Assembly: GCF_000801105.2 (NCBI RefSeq)
Contig: NC_079516.1
Coordinates: 17,948,998 to 18,012,997 of the forward strand
Direction: 5' to 3'
Length of the DNA: 64,000 bases
From: Raphanus sativus
Taxonomy: Eukaryota > Streptophyta > Magnoliopsida > Brassicales > Brassicaceae
Shown here: positions 1 through 10,406 of the stretch, in pieces
Layout: the number at the start of each line of letters is the position of its first letter
Numbering within the stretch: the stretch's first letter is position 1
Notes under the pieces: generated by a model
The model's database searches: none
What the model saw: the letters and a program-made list of their open reading frames with translations, nothing else
Told to the model about the DNA's origin: nothing
Position numbers and translations under genes: made by a program

Positions 1-1019
1 ATAGTACAACTCAATGCTTTACAAGGTTTATAAAGAAGTTTGTAAACAAGAGTTGCTCATATGTCTATAAAAACATATAAATGTGTAAATTTGAGAAGTC
101 TTGTCTTTTATTATCCTATATTCTTTGTAAAACTGTTATCAAAATACATGAATATTACGTTTGGATAAGGTATCTTTAGACCATGATTAAAAGTTAACAT
201 CATATTTTTATTTCGTCTTGCAGTTAGATAGCAATGAATTCTGCACATCTATGAGATTGCCTCTGAGGATTTATGAAGCTGGAATAGAACCACTGGACAA
301 TCCAAAAGTGATTACCCAATCGATGTCTTGGTCAATAATGTGAAGCTTTTTATAGAAGATTATAAATGTGATTTTATAAGAGTTTATAAATTTATATATT
401 AGAGATTTGTAGAGATTTATAAAATGCTGACTATTCTTTTTTACATCTTGTGTTTAATACAATGTTTGGATTTCCTAATGAATACAAACATTTGGTGACC
501 CCAACACATCTGATCTTGATGACATGGATTTTGACAGTTCAACAATGATATAAAACGAAAAAAACTAATGGGAACAAGGATTTGTGAATTTACTTTTTTG
601 TAACATATATAAGAAAATAATACATGAAAGAAGAGCAAAGGAAATATGAAGAACAAATAAGATATTAGAAATCATTTGTAAAAGTTTATGAAACAGTTTG
701 TAAAGTTTATAATCTATTTATAAGGGTTTATAAATTATTTTTAAAAGTAAAATCCATTTATAAAGGTTTATAAAACATTTAATAAATTATAAAAGGAATG
801 AAAATTGTTTAGAGGGTTTTCTTGAGCTGTTCAAAACATATGAACATGTGAACTTGAGAATTCTTGTGAAGAATGCTAGGCAAAATGAGTATACGGAACT
901 CAAAAGTGATTTATAAACGTTTATAAACTGATTTATAATGGCTTACAAGTTAATTTTTCTAAAGTACCTCAAAAATACAATCAACACAAAAAGGCACATC
1001 CTTCAACAATGGATATATT

Positions 1020-1462
1020 GCCTCAACCCCTTATAAAGAGATTATATAACTACTCAGATATACAAGTTTCATGAAGAGATTATATAACTTATAACCCCTT
1101 ATAAACTTTTATAAAACTTAGATATACTAGTTTCATGAAGAGATTATATAACTTATAACCCCTTATAAACCTTTATAAAACTCAGATATACAAGTTTCAT
1201 GAAGAGATTATATAACTTATAACCCCTTATAAACCTTTATAAAACTCAGATATACAAGTTTCATGAGGAGATTATATAACTTATAACCCCTTATAAACCT
1301 TTATAAAACTCAGATATACTAGTTTATAAAGTATTATGTAGCTTATAACCCCTTATAAATCTTTATAAAACTCAGATTTACTAGTTTCATGAAGAGATTA
1401 TATAACTTATAACCCCTTATAAACCTTTATAAAACTCAGATATACTTGTTTATAAAGTATTA
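1020..1462. repeat. 64-bp minisatellite, about 7 copies
   Basis: A unit of 62-66 bp recurs about seven times. Each copy has a core ataaccccttataaac followed by a segment like ctcagatatacaagtttcat and gaagagattatataac. The ccccttataaa cores fall near 1028, 1095, 1159, 1223, 1287, 1350 and 1415. Copies differ by a few substitutions, and one or two replace gaagagat by ataaagta. Confidence 0.85.
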
Positions 1463-1571
1463 TATAAACTCAGAGATGAAAATGCTGATAAATAATAACT
1501 TATAAATATTTATAGCTGGCCCATGTATCTCATATATCAGATAAATGAAAAGGCTGATATATAATAACTTG

Positions 1572-2109
1572 GAATTTCTGAAGCGGTGGAGTCTTGCTTG
1601 CTGTCTGCATGTGCCTCATAATCTGCCACGTATCATCATCTCTTTACAAAGCTTTATAAGGGTATGCAAAATTATTTATAAGAGTATATAAAACAATAAT
1701 AAAAGCATATAAAACAAGTTATAAAATATATAAACCATTTATAAATATTTATAAAAACGTTATGAAAGTTTATAAATAATTTAGAAGGGGTATATATACT
1801 ATTAATAGGGGTTTATAAAAACTTTATGAAAGCTTATATTCATTTTATAAGGGGTATTTTAAGAGTTGTATCTGTTTATAAATCAACTAAAAGAGTCTAT
1901 AACCATTTAGAAAGCCTTATAAAACAATTTATAATGGTTTGTATAATAATTTATTAATAATTTATAAAAATAATTTATAAAGTTTATACACCATTATAAA
2001 GGATTATTAAACAATTTATAAGGGTATGTAAAATTTCTGAAGCGGTGGAGCATTACTTGCTGTCCGCATGTGCCTCAGAATCTGCCACATATCATCATCT
2101 CTTTACAAA
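1572..2109. repeat. Direct duplication of a 78-bp block
   Basis: The block at 1572-1650 (tttctgaagcggtggag ... catcatctctttaca) recurs at 2032-2109 with only a few substitutions. The copies are separated by about 380 bp of TTTATAAA-rich sequence. These blocks are more complex in composition than their surroundings, so they look like conserved pieces of one larger repeated element. Confidence 0.8.
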
Positions 2110-2739
2110 ACATGCACGTGTTCTTTAGTTTTATAAGAATATTTAAAGTTATTTATAAGGATTTATAAAATCATTTATAAAGATTTGTAGAATATCAAAA
2201 GGTGATTATTTTATGAAGTCTTATAACGTTTTATAGAGGCTTATAAATCATTTTTAAGAAATAATTGTAAAAACCTTGTCACTGAAATTATGTCTTCCTT
2301 TCTTGAGTTTATATTTGAATCGCTATGTTTTTGGTATTTTACTCAAGACCTTGTGTTGTTGTTCTTTCATTCCTCTTAAAATCATTTGATCAAACAGTTG
2401 GTGTGCAACAAAGCCAGCAACTTCAAGTGACTTTTGAATCAACTCTTCCACATCTAAAATGAATGTAGGCTCTACTTTTGGAGAAATACAAACACCAAGT
2501 TTTTGAGAAATACTTGAGTCAGTGAATAGAACATGTAAGCTACCACTTCTAAGAAACACAAAATCCACTTCATGGCTTGAGTCCAAAAGATAATTTGGTA
2601 CCTCATTTATAAAGTTTCATCAGAAAAAAAACTTCTTTTCTTTTCCTAGAAACACATCGTACATCGATTCTGGAAAATCAAGCTAAAATTAATGAAATAG
2701 AACAAAAATCACCATCTATTATCTTGTCACCTTCGTTGA

Positions 2740-3060
2740 CGTCGTGAGAGAGCTTGGTCAGTTCGTCAGATCTCGTCAAGTTTTTCAGGTTAGTCAGAAG
2801 GCTCGCTAGAGAAGTCGTCAGAGAAATCGTGAGCGTCGTCTAATCTCGGCAGAAATCGTCAAGGTCGTCAGATCTCGTCGGGAACTTGTCATCATCGTCA
2901 AATCTCGCCGTAGCTTCGTCGGATCTCGCCGTAGCTTCGTCGGATCTCGCCGTAGCTTCCTTAGATCTCGCTGTACATCTCTTCAGCGTCGCCGGATCTC
3001 GCCGGAAAACTCGTCACCGCCGAAGAATTCGTCAACGTTGATGTGAATCTGAGATGATGA
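2740..3060. repeat. TCGTC/TCTCGCCG short tandem repeats, GC-richer island
   Basis: The block is made of variants of gtcgtcagatctcgtcg and of a nearly perfect 21-bp repeat (core ctcgccgtagcttcgtcgga) present about three times between 2903 and 2970. It is noticeably richer in C and G than the flanks. No long ATG-initiated frame is open through it, so it is treated as repeat DNA, perhaps degenerate coding sequence carried by a transposon. Confidence 0.5.
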
Positions 3061-3129
3061 GATCTCGTGAGATGTAGGAGAAGAAGAGAGTAGTTTTGTG
3101 TTTTATTAATTAGGGGTATAAATGTATTT

Positions 3130-3216
3130 TGCCTATCAAAATTTTAATGGTAAAGTTGGTTAGTGTACACTTGAAAAGTGGTATCATGAAAGTGGTATTT
3201 TTGGCAATTTCCCTTT
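3130..3216. mobile_element. Lone terminal repeat of a Mutator-like MITE family
   Basis: This segment (ggttagtgtacacttgaaaagtggtatcatgaaagtggtatttttggcaatttccc, in overlapping parts) matches closely the right terminus of the complete element at 16782-17250. No matching left terminus is visible upstream within the window, so it is either a truncated copy or the right end of a larger element reaching beyond position 1. Confidence 0.55.
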
Positions 3217-3221
3217 GTAGA

Positions 3222-3597
3222 GAGTATGCTTAACCCTAAACTAAATTATATACCCAAACCATATACCCTAAACCCAAACATTTAACCCAAACCATATACA
3301 CTAAACCCAAACCCTAAACCCAAACCATATACCCAAACCATATACTATAAACCCTAAACTCAAACCATATACCATAAACCCAAACCATATATTATAAACC
3401 CAAACCCTAAACCCAAACCATATACCCTAAACCCAAACCACATACTCTAAACCCTAAACCCAAACCATATACACTAAACCCAACCCATATATCCTAAACC
3501 CAAACCCTAAACCCAAACCATATACCCAAACCATATACCCTAAACCCAAATCCTAATCCTAAACTCTAAACCCTGAACCCAAACTCTTATCCATTAC
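3222..3597. repeat. Degenerate CCCTAAA telomere-like array
   Basis: About 370 bp alternate ccctaaac with a second motif, ccaaaccatatac. The plant telomere unit CCCTAAA is recognisable in most copies but is interspersed with the other motif, so this is an interstitial satellite-like array, not a chromosome end. A shorter related array lies inside the element at 16782-17250. Confidence 0.8.
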
Positions 3598-3879
3598 GTG
3601 ACTATGCTATACATGTTATATGTTATGGTATGGAATACTCGACACACCCACAAACTTTGTATATATGAATTTCTCTAAAATTTTCTTAGAGAAAAATGAT
3701 GAGTGGCGACAGTGTTGTAAGAACAAAACAGTGTAACTGATCAAGTAGTGAGTAACAAGAATCAGGAAGCAGAGAATGAGATACAAATTGCAAAATAAGA
3801 GAAAAAGAAATGTATTGTACTATACTGTAATTTAAAATAGTATATAACATATGACGCATGATATAGAATAGGGATTATG

Positions 3880-4315
3880 AAGAAAATTAGAGAAGTTTAC
3901 ACGATAGAAAGAGAGAAAAAAACGGATGGAGGGGAGAAAGAGGGAAGATGTCAAATAGATAGAAGAAAATGGGATGCCGAATAGATAAAAAATGACGGAG
4001 ATGTCGGATAGAGGGAGGGAGGGAGAGAGAAAGTGGTGAGGGATAGAGTAGAGGAGAAAGAGAAAGTGGTTGTGACTATGGTAGAGGAGGGAGAGAGAGA
4101 GAAAGGGGGGAAACGAGGGATGGAGTAGACAAAGGAACATGGGAAAAAATGGTGGTGGCTATGGTGGTAAAGGAGAGAGGGAGGAAGAGAGGGAGGCAGA
4201 GAGGAAATAGACAAAGAAACATGGAGAGAAGGAGAAAATGGCGGAGCTATGGTGGTAGAGAAGGGAGAGAGAGCTATAGTGAAAGAGAGGGAAGAATGCG
4301 GAGGAAGAAACAGAT
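3880..4315. repeat. Purine-rich (GA) tract
   Basis: The plus strand is almost entirely G and A, with gagagagaaag, gggagggaggg and repeats such as gagatgtcggatagaggg. Long frames are open here in several phases on both strands only because purine-only DNA lacks most stop codons. No gene is called. Such tracts can adopt triplex-type structures, but that is inference. Confidence 0.7.
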
Positions 4316-5325
4316 TGTACTATCCTATGTTTCTAAATGAAATGGAATACAACAATATTATGTCTTATTTTAAAAATAAAATCTGACTATACTATATATG
4401 TGTGTAAAATAGTATAGATTTACAATCGTGATTATAAAATATTATATAAAATTTACAAAATATATGTTTGTTTTGAAATTTTCAAAACATACTATATGTA
4501 AAAAAAATATATGTTTTTATAATGTTAACTACAAAGTTTAATAATTGTTTTAATAGAAATTAAAAGCAATTAAAATTAGAAAGGGAAAACATGATTGTGA
4601 GAAAAGTAAAAAATGAAAAAAAAAATCAGAAAACTACATGTCAAGGACAATATGGCAATTATTATACAAATATCATAGTCTCTCCTTTGTTATGTGTATA
4701 TACTTCATTTAATTTCTACAATGGTTATGCTTCCAAATTTCCCTTAAATCTTTATCATTCTTTTTTTTTCCTTTGCTTTTCTAAGAACACTGATTTACCT
4801 TCAAATGTCAATACGTTCACATGTGTCCACAGTCCAGTACACTGCATTTAGACCACATAAAGAGAAATAAACAGCAAGATTTTGGAATTTTTAACTTCAG
4901 ACAAAGACATAAAGAGAATGATCCAGTGAGGTTCGGTGAGATAGTTGTTTATGCTTTGTCATATTTGTCTTTAACGTTTGAAAAGCACTTCTATCAGTAA
5001 ACTATATCTTTTTCTAAACAAAACTTTGTTTTGTCAAAGATTTGACTTATAATTATTTTAGTTGTATTTTATGTTTACGCAAGCAAATTAATAAAACATT
5101 AATTTTGTATATTTTTTATATAAAATACCATTACCTATACATCTAACAATATTTCAACTAATAAAAAATAAATTGGAAAATATTTATCATAAATTTTGCA
5201 TTAAAATTTTAAAACGACTTATTTTAGAACGAAAATTTTACTAATACAAAGACAATTAAGCTAAGACCGAAGGAACAAATGTCTAGGAAAAACTGATTTA
5301 TATTATTTAACTGTTTTGATCATTA
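4316..5325. other. AT-rich intergenic DNA, no feature seen
   Basis: The interval is AT-rich with homopolymer runs. The open frame at 4591-4851 has the lysine/asparagine/phenylalanine composition of random AT-rich DNA and no recognisable domain. Confidence 0.5.
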
Positions 5326-5552
5326 GAGCATCCTTAATGGTATAAGTGGAAGGAAATAGCTTAGGTGTAAAAGATTAATAAAATAATTTAAGAAATAAAG
5401 TTTAATAATAATTAGTAGTAGGATTAGTGGGGGAACCTAACCAAAATGCTTCTTATGTAGAACTCAAAATATATATCTTTCATCACTTATTCAATTTTTT
5501 CCTTTTATTATAATGCTCTAAGATGCATTGAAATATGCTGATAAAGATGCTC
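5326..5552. mobile_element. Tourist-type MITE, TSD TTA
   Basis: The element begins gagcatccttaatgg and ends agatgctc, giving terminal inverted repeats GAGCATC. It is flanked on both sides by TTA (5323-5325 and 5553-5555). This is the signature of non-autonomous PIF/Harbinger elements. It has the same first seven bases as the MITE at 41258-41473. Confidence 0.65.
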
Positions 5553-5555
5553 TTA

Positions 5556-6598
5556 TAAGTCATCGTGCAGACACTACACCATTGCAAGTGGCTCAACTAA
5601 TCGAAATGCACTTGAACATTTTTTTGGTCATCAAATGTTTCTTCTTTTAGTAAACACAGTTGCTCCGGCATCTGTACAGTTTAATTAATTTTCATTCTCA
5701 TCCTGTGTAGTAAATTAAAATTTAGTTTTATCAACTTTTTATTCTTCAAGATTGGTTTAAATTAATTTTTTCAATCATTGATATTATTTTTTAATATTTT
5801 AAGAAAACTTTAATTAAGCGGATTAACGGTGAGACTATTAAGTCGGAAATTGGTTAGGAAGTACATCACACAACCACATCTATCTTATTTTATAATTATG
5901 GTTTTATTTATTTATTTATTTATTATTGTTATAATTATGCTACAATATTTTCTATGATTTCATAGTGTGATGTTTTATCACCCATATTGTTTTAAACTCG
6001 ACTTTGTTAATGTCTTATTTTGAGGTGTTTGTAGAAAGTATATAATAACCTGCTAAAAATATGTAGTAATATCTCTATCATATAGATATTAGATAAAGTT
6101 TTTATTCTTTATTGCTTGATTATCATCTTAGAATTAAAATACATTAATCATTGGGAAAAAATGCAAATCAAACACGAATAAAGCAAAAATACTTTAAAAA
6201 CACGATTGAGAAAAATATATGTTTTTGAAATTTGTATATTGATCATATGAATGAGTAACAACCCCTTATATATTATTAATAATATATAAAAATCTGATGT
6301 TTCTACTTTTTTAAAAAACATCCATAATATGAAATTTTGTTGGTGCAACTATCTAAGTCAGTTACGGAATTCTCTTCAAAAGAAAAGTCACCTACGGAAT
6401 CTACAACTAAAATATCCACCAATCACACTTTCAGCACCATAATAAAATTCATTAAGATATCCACCAATCACAAAGCATATCATTTGTTAACTATGATCAG
6501 AACACGGCTGAAACAATACGGATCTCTGAAGTATGGAACAAGCAAAACCCCAAACCCTAGTGGATACAAGGGATATTTTTTTCCACTAATTTCAATAT
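5556..6598. other. Intergenic DNA, no feature seen
   Basis: AT-rich sequence with tttattta runs. The open frames at 6148-6348 (minus) and 6337-6603 (plus) show no domain and are probably chance. Confidence 0.4.
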
Positions 6599-6599
6599 G

Positions 6600-7056
6600 T
6601 TAAGTTGTTAATGTAAAATCCAAGGAGTGAAAATTTTCTTGGATTATCTCATAACGACTTACAAATCTTAGGTCAAAGTTGTCACTAACACAACTTAACA
6701 TTGACAAATTTTGAACCCCCTCTTTTCGCCAGAAGCTTCCAAACAAAAACTCACAATTCTTTGAAAACTCCTCTAAAGCCTCTTCAACTTCTTCAATACA
6801 TCCAAATCCCTCCATCTCTATACCCAGTCTCTTTTCTCCATCCCCAATTAACCCCGGTGTTTTCTCGACATTCACAATCGAGCCCCATTCTTTTTTTGCT
6901 TCTATTTATTCCCCATTTTGCATAACATTTTCTCGTGTTCTTGATCAGTTTTTGAGGCAGTCCAAGCAAGATGAAGATCGCGATTTGGAGAACAAGACAA
7001 TTGCAACAACATGATAAAACGACGCAGTCAGCTGCAAATGTGTTAAGATCTTCCAT
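6600..7056 (-). pseudogene. Small unknown gene with one frameshift
   Basis: Reading the minus strand from the ATG at 7056, the product starts MEDLNTFAADCVVLSCCCNC, continues LVLQIAIFILLGLPQKLIK and a basic stretch, and runs to about CRENTGVNWG before stopping near 6793. A second frame, offset by one base and overlapping at 6793-6875, carries on with GFGCIEEVEEALEEFSKNCE and FLFGSFW. Its acidic EEVEEALEEFS motif is what I recall from the C-terminus of a small plant family with the same cysteine-rich, hydrophobic start. The two halves therefore look like one intronless protein of about 150 residues broken by a net one-base shift. The N-terminal half has a CCCxC cluster and one hydrophobic segment, suggesting membrane association. 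The function is unknown. By gene order it may correspond to Arabidopsis At3g25597, which is recalled and not checked. A sequencing error could mimic the break. Confidence 0.6.
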
Positions 7057-7059
7057 TAA

Positions 7060-8628
7060 ATCTTGAATGAGAGAGTCAATTAAGAAATATAAAGGCAATA
7101 AAAGATATTAAAGAACAAACTAAATCCTAACATGTTGAAGTATTTTGGGATACAGTATTTGGTTTGAAGGACGTCCTTTGTTCTTTGTTTCCATATGGAC
7201 GTCCTTTGTTCTTTGCTTCTATAAGGAAGACAATTAGGAAAGGAAAAAATATAATAAATGAACATATTAAAGTATTTGTTTTAGATAATATAATGTGTGA
7301 ACAGAATTTATGGAATTACGATAATCTTGCCTAGTTTTTCTTGGACAACACTCTACATTAATGTAGCCATTCGATCAATATATTCTTTTTGGTAGGGTAT
7401 GGACGAAGAAAATGGTTTTTGATCAAATTATGAAAACATTTCAAATTTTCTAGCTAATAAGTATCATGTTACGTACACCGTACACATTAAACTCGACCAG
7501 TTCTTGAATCTGTAATGGTCATGTGATTACAAATCTTTCTAGAAAATAGCGATTAGAGATATTTCTGGAAAATGGCGATCGCAGTGTACATATTGAAGTA
7601 AAATATAAAATAAGTTCATGTGAACTAAAAAAATTTCATATGAACTAAAAGATATAACGTAATTCATAGCTCTTTTGTGAAAAGCTGTCCATTATGTACA
7701 CGCTAATTAAGTACCTTTCTTTTTTAAATACCAAAGCAAATGTTGTGAATCCGAGCATCAAGATAGGATGGTACATTGATACGTTTTGGCAAATAGATGC
7801 CATTGACTGTTTATAACTGGATCATGCCTAAGTCACCACCAGATAAAACTATTGTTTGGCCATGATTAAAAACTATTTATAACAAATAAAACATGGTTAA
7901 ATAGAAACATAATTAATCATCGGTAATACTTTCACGAAAGTTGGCAACAAACAAACATAACTAAACCTAACTTTATTATGCATCGAATTTAATATCAACA
8001 AGTTTTTCTTTCATATCTACCCAATATAAAAATAACTTGAAAAACGTTTTTCGTTATATTGGATATGTAACATACGTGTTCAAATTTACCTAACTTAACT
8101 TTAACCATGTTTTCCATCTTAGAAACGTTTCTTTTGCTAATAGTTATGCTTCCACAACAGATTCTTATCTGTTTTGTTAATCTCAACAATCTCATCAAAA
8201 TTCACTAAAGTAGTATATGATGATCAGAAGCGATATGTCAAAGTTCTTTACTATTTTCCCTTTTATTATTAATTTTTTCTTGCATTAAATTGGATATATA
8301 TAAAAATCCCATTCAACTTGGATAAAGTTTATTTCTATGTGTTGATAAAAAAAAGTTTATTTCTATATTTACATATACATGTTCAAAGTTCTTAAAAAAA
8401 TCAATCAATTCTAACATAAAATGGCATATGTATTAATCTTCAAGAATGACTAATCACTGAGAGAAAACAATAATAACAATAAATTATGTTGATGCCTAAT
8501 AATGTTATATATTGGTCCAAAAATTTTGAGGGCCGACCATGTCCGTGAAACTACAGACCGACCGTGTCTGACTTACTGTCCATAGATCTTGGTTTTAGTG
8601 ATTAAGAAATAAAGCAAGTTCATGCCAG
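7060..8628. other. Intergenic DNA upstream of the 6.6-kb gene
   Basis: No coding sequence is supported. A 19-bp phrase ggacgtcctttgttctttg occurs twice (around 7169 and 7198). The rest is AT-rich with no recognised element. Confidence 0.4.
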
Positions 8629-9792
8629 AACTAAAGAAATATAGCGAAAATATTCCAGCCTAGACCCATGTTAAGCCGAATAAAGTCTGCACAGCCCTGT
8701 GATGGTGATGATGAATCCAAATACTGGTTCAGTATATAAACGTTCTGAAATTTCAAGGGCCAAACAAAATTCACGAAGATAAGATTGAACTCAAGGCCCG
8801 CAAAAGCTTATCATCACACAATAATAATCTACAATATATGAGATCAGAACCGTGCCTATGGCTTTAGTAAAAAGGCAAATGCCCCAGGCCCCCACTTTAC
8901 ATACTAAATTTGGGGCCCCAATTTTATATGCAACTAGTTTTAAAACATTTGTCTTATAATTTTCTCATGGCAAATAGTTTCCTACAAATTTAATTATGTT
9001 AGTCTTTTTCTCTTTGGCTTGTTATAAGATTTTATATTTTATCATTTACAATTTACTTTAGCATTGTTGAAATCTTTTGTAACTTTATATCTAAAATTTA
9101 TATTTTTAACTAACATAGCTATGAATTTTTGGGTCACAATACAATAAATACACATAAGCAATCTTAATAAATATTTTTTGTATCTAATCCTTGTTATTTA
9201 TTTTTTCCTAAACTGTATTGACTTCACATTTAAATCATATTTTATACATAAAATAAATTTTAAAATTTTCCATTATGCTGAAAGTATACTTTATAAAAAT
9301 TTATTTATATAATAACTTTTTAAATCTTTTATAGAAGCTCCAGTTTTGAAAGTACCTTAAGCCCCACAAAATGTAGGCACGGCACTGTATGAGATATAAA
9401 TATAGAAATTACTCCCCAAAAGAGATGGATGCTCTAACTCTCAATGCATGTAAACAGTGATTAGGAAAAATGTAGTTCATGATTCAATCCACAACACACA
9501 TGTTTGGGAGTCGAACCCTTTATATCCATTGGGAGTTAGAGTATCTATATCTTTATTAGTGAGTAATTGCTAAATTTTATCTCTTGTGGGTTATTTATTA
9601 TTGTGTGATGATAAACTTTTGAGGGCCTTGAAGCTCCATTTCATTTTTCATGAATTTTGTTCGGCCTTTGAAATTTCGGAATGTTTATACTGAACCCGTC
9701 TTTGGATTCATCATCACATCGCTAGGGCTGTGCAGATTGTATTGGGCTTAACATGGACTTAGGCTGGAAATTTCGCTATATTGCTCTAGTTT
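8629..9792. mobile_element. Mutator-like foldback element with nested hAT insertion
   Basis: Two arms of roughly 200-230 bp are inverted relative to each other: 8629-8830 and about 9565-9792. Shared phrases on opposite strands include aaatatagcga near one end, agtctgcacagccct/agggctgtgcag, gatgaatccaaa/tttggattcatc, and ttatcatcacacaataataa/ttattattgtgtgatgata. The centre is occupied by a separate hAT-type insertion. No transposase frame is present, so it is non-autonomous. I could not fix a convincing target-site duplication. Confidence 0.7.
8845..9387. mobile_element. Non-autonomous hAT element, 8-bp TSD
   Basis: The ends are CAGAACCGTGCCTA and, read inward from the other side, CAGTGCCGTGCCTA, giving a 14-bp inverted repeat with two mismatches. 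It is flanked by a perfect 8-bp duplication TATGAGAT (8837-8844 and 9388-9395). Eight-base duplications and CAG-type ends identify the hAT superfamily. The 543-bp interior is AT-rich and non-coding. Confidence 0.85.
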
Positions 9793-10406
9793 GGACCACA
9801 ATACAAGGCATCAGCATAGAAAAATGTTGTTCATTCGTAAGTACGAATCTATTAAGTAAAATCATTGCTAGAACTAGAAGATGTGAAAACATGAAAACCT
9901 GTTTAAAGTAGTAAAGAAACGGAATTATGTTTTTAAAAACATAATCATTAGATTCACATACGAGGTGAGGACAAGGTGCTGAATATGAGCTCACGTCTGA
10001 ATATTTCTATAGCTTATACATAAGTAAAAAGAATAGTAGATTTCTAGTAGATAAAGCTTCCGTCACGCAAGCAAAGCAAGGTATCAATCACAGTTCACAA
10101 AAGTCACTACGGCTAATCAACCTTCGCATATATATCGAATCAAAATGATAAACAAAAATACAAAATACAAGAACTCTTAAGGTTACCTGATTACAAAAGG
10201 AGAATTTGGTTAAAACCGGTTAAGTTGTGTACACTCATAATAATCTCATCTCTATCATTTCAAAATGTGACGTCGATAAATTAAACTAGTATTCAACAAA
10301 ACAAAATGATAAATCATTAGAGAAAAAAAACAAAAGCATTCTGACTAAGATTGACATCGGATCGCACAAACAGTTCAACTGTTTCCTTCCATCTCCATCG
10401 TCATCA
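9793..10406. other. Intergenic DNA 3' of the OCTOPUS-like gene
   Basis: Contains the presumed 3' untranslated region of the minus-strand gene that ends at 10407. No other feature is recognised. Confidence 0.4.

Larger units (their letters stand above)
1..2290. repeat. TTTATAAA-rich repetitive DNA
   Basis: Over two kilobases are saturated with short variants of the palindrome TTTATAAA (tttataaa, cttataaa, gtttataaac) at irregular spacing, with no coding frame of note. It includes a 64-bp minisatellite and a duplicated unique block, annotated separately. The stretch could be the interior of a Mutator-like element whose right terminus is near 3215. That is inference; the left end is not in the window. 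Confidence 0.6.

Noticed and set aside
2323..2586. Minus-strand open frame of 87 codons
   Set aside because: It opens at TTG, with no ATG until near its end, no recognisable domain, and lies in transposon-like repeats.
3222..3597. CCCTAAA repeats as a telomere or chromosome end
   Set aside because: The array is degenerate, mixed with ccaaaccatatac, and has ordinary sequence on both sides.
3832..4340. Several overlapping frames in the GA-rich tract
   Set aside because: They are open because purine-only DNA lacks stops; the products are Ser/Pro/Leu/Phe or Arg/Gly/Glu low-complexity strings.
9515..9545. tRNA-like B box (GGTTCGACTCC on the minus strand)
   Set aside because: The only A-box-like sequence is about 12 bases away, too close for a tRNA or SINE promoter, and no cloverleaf forms.
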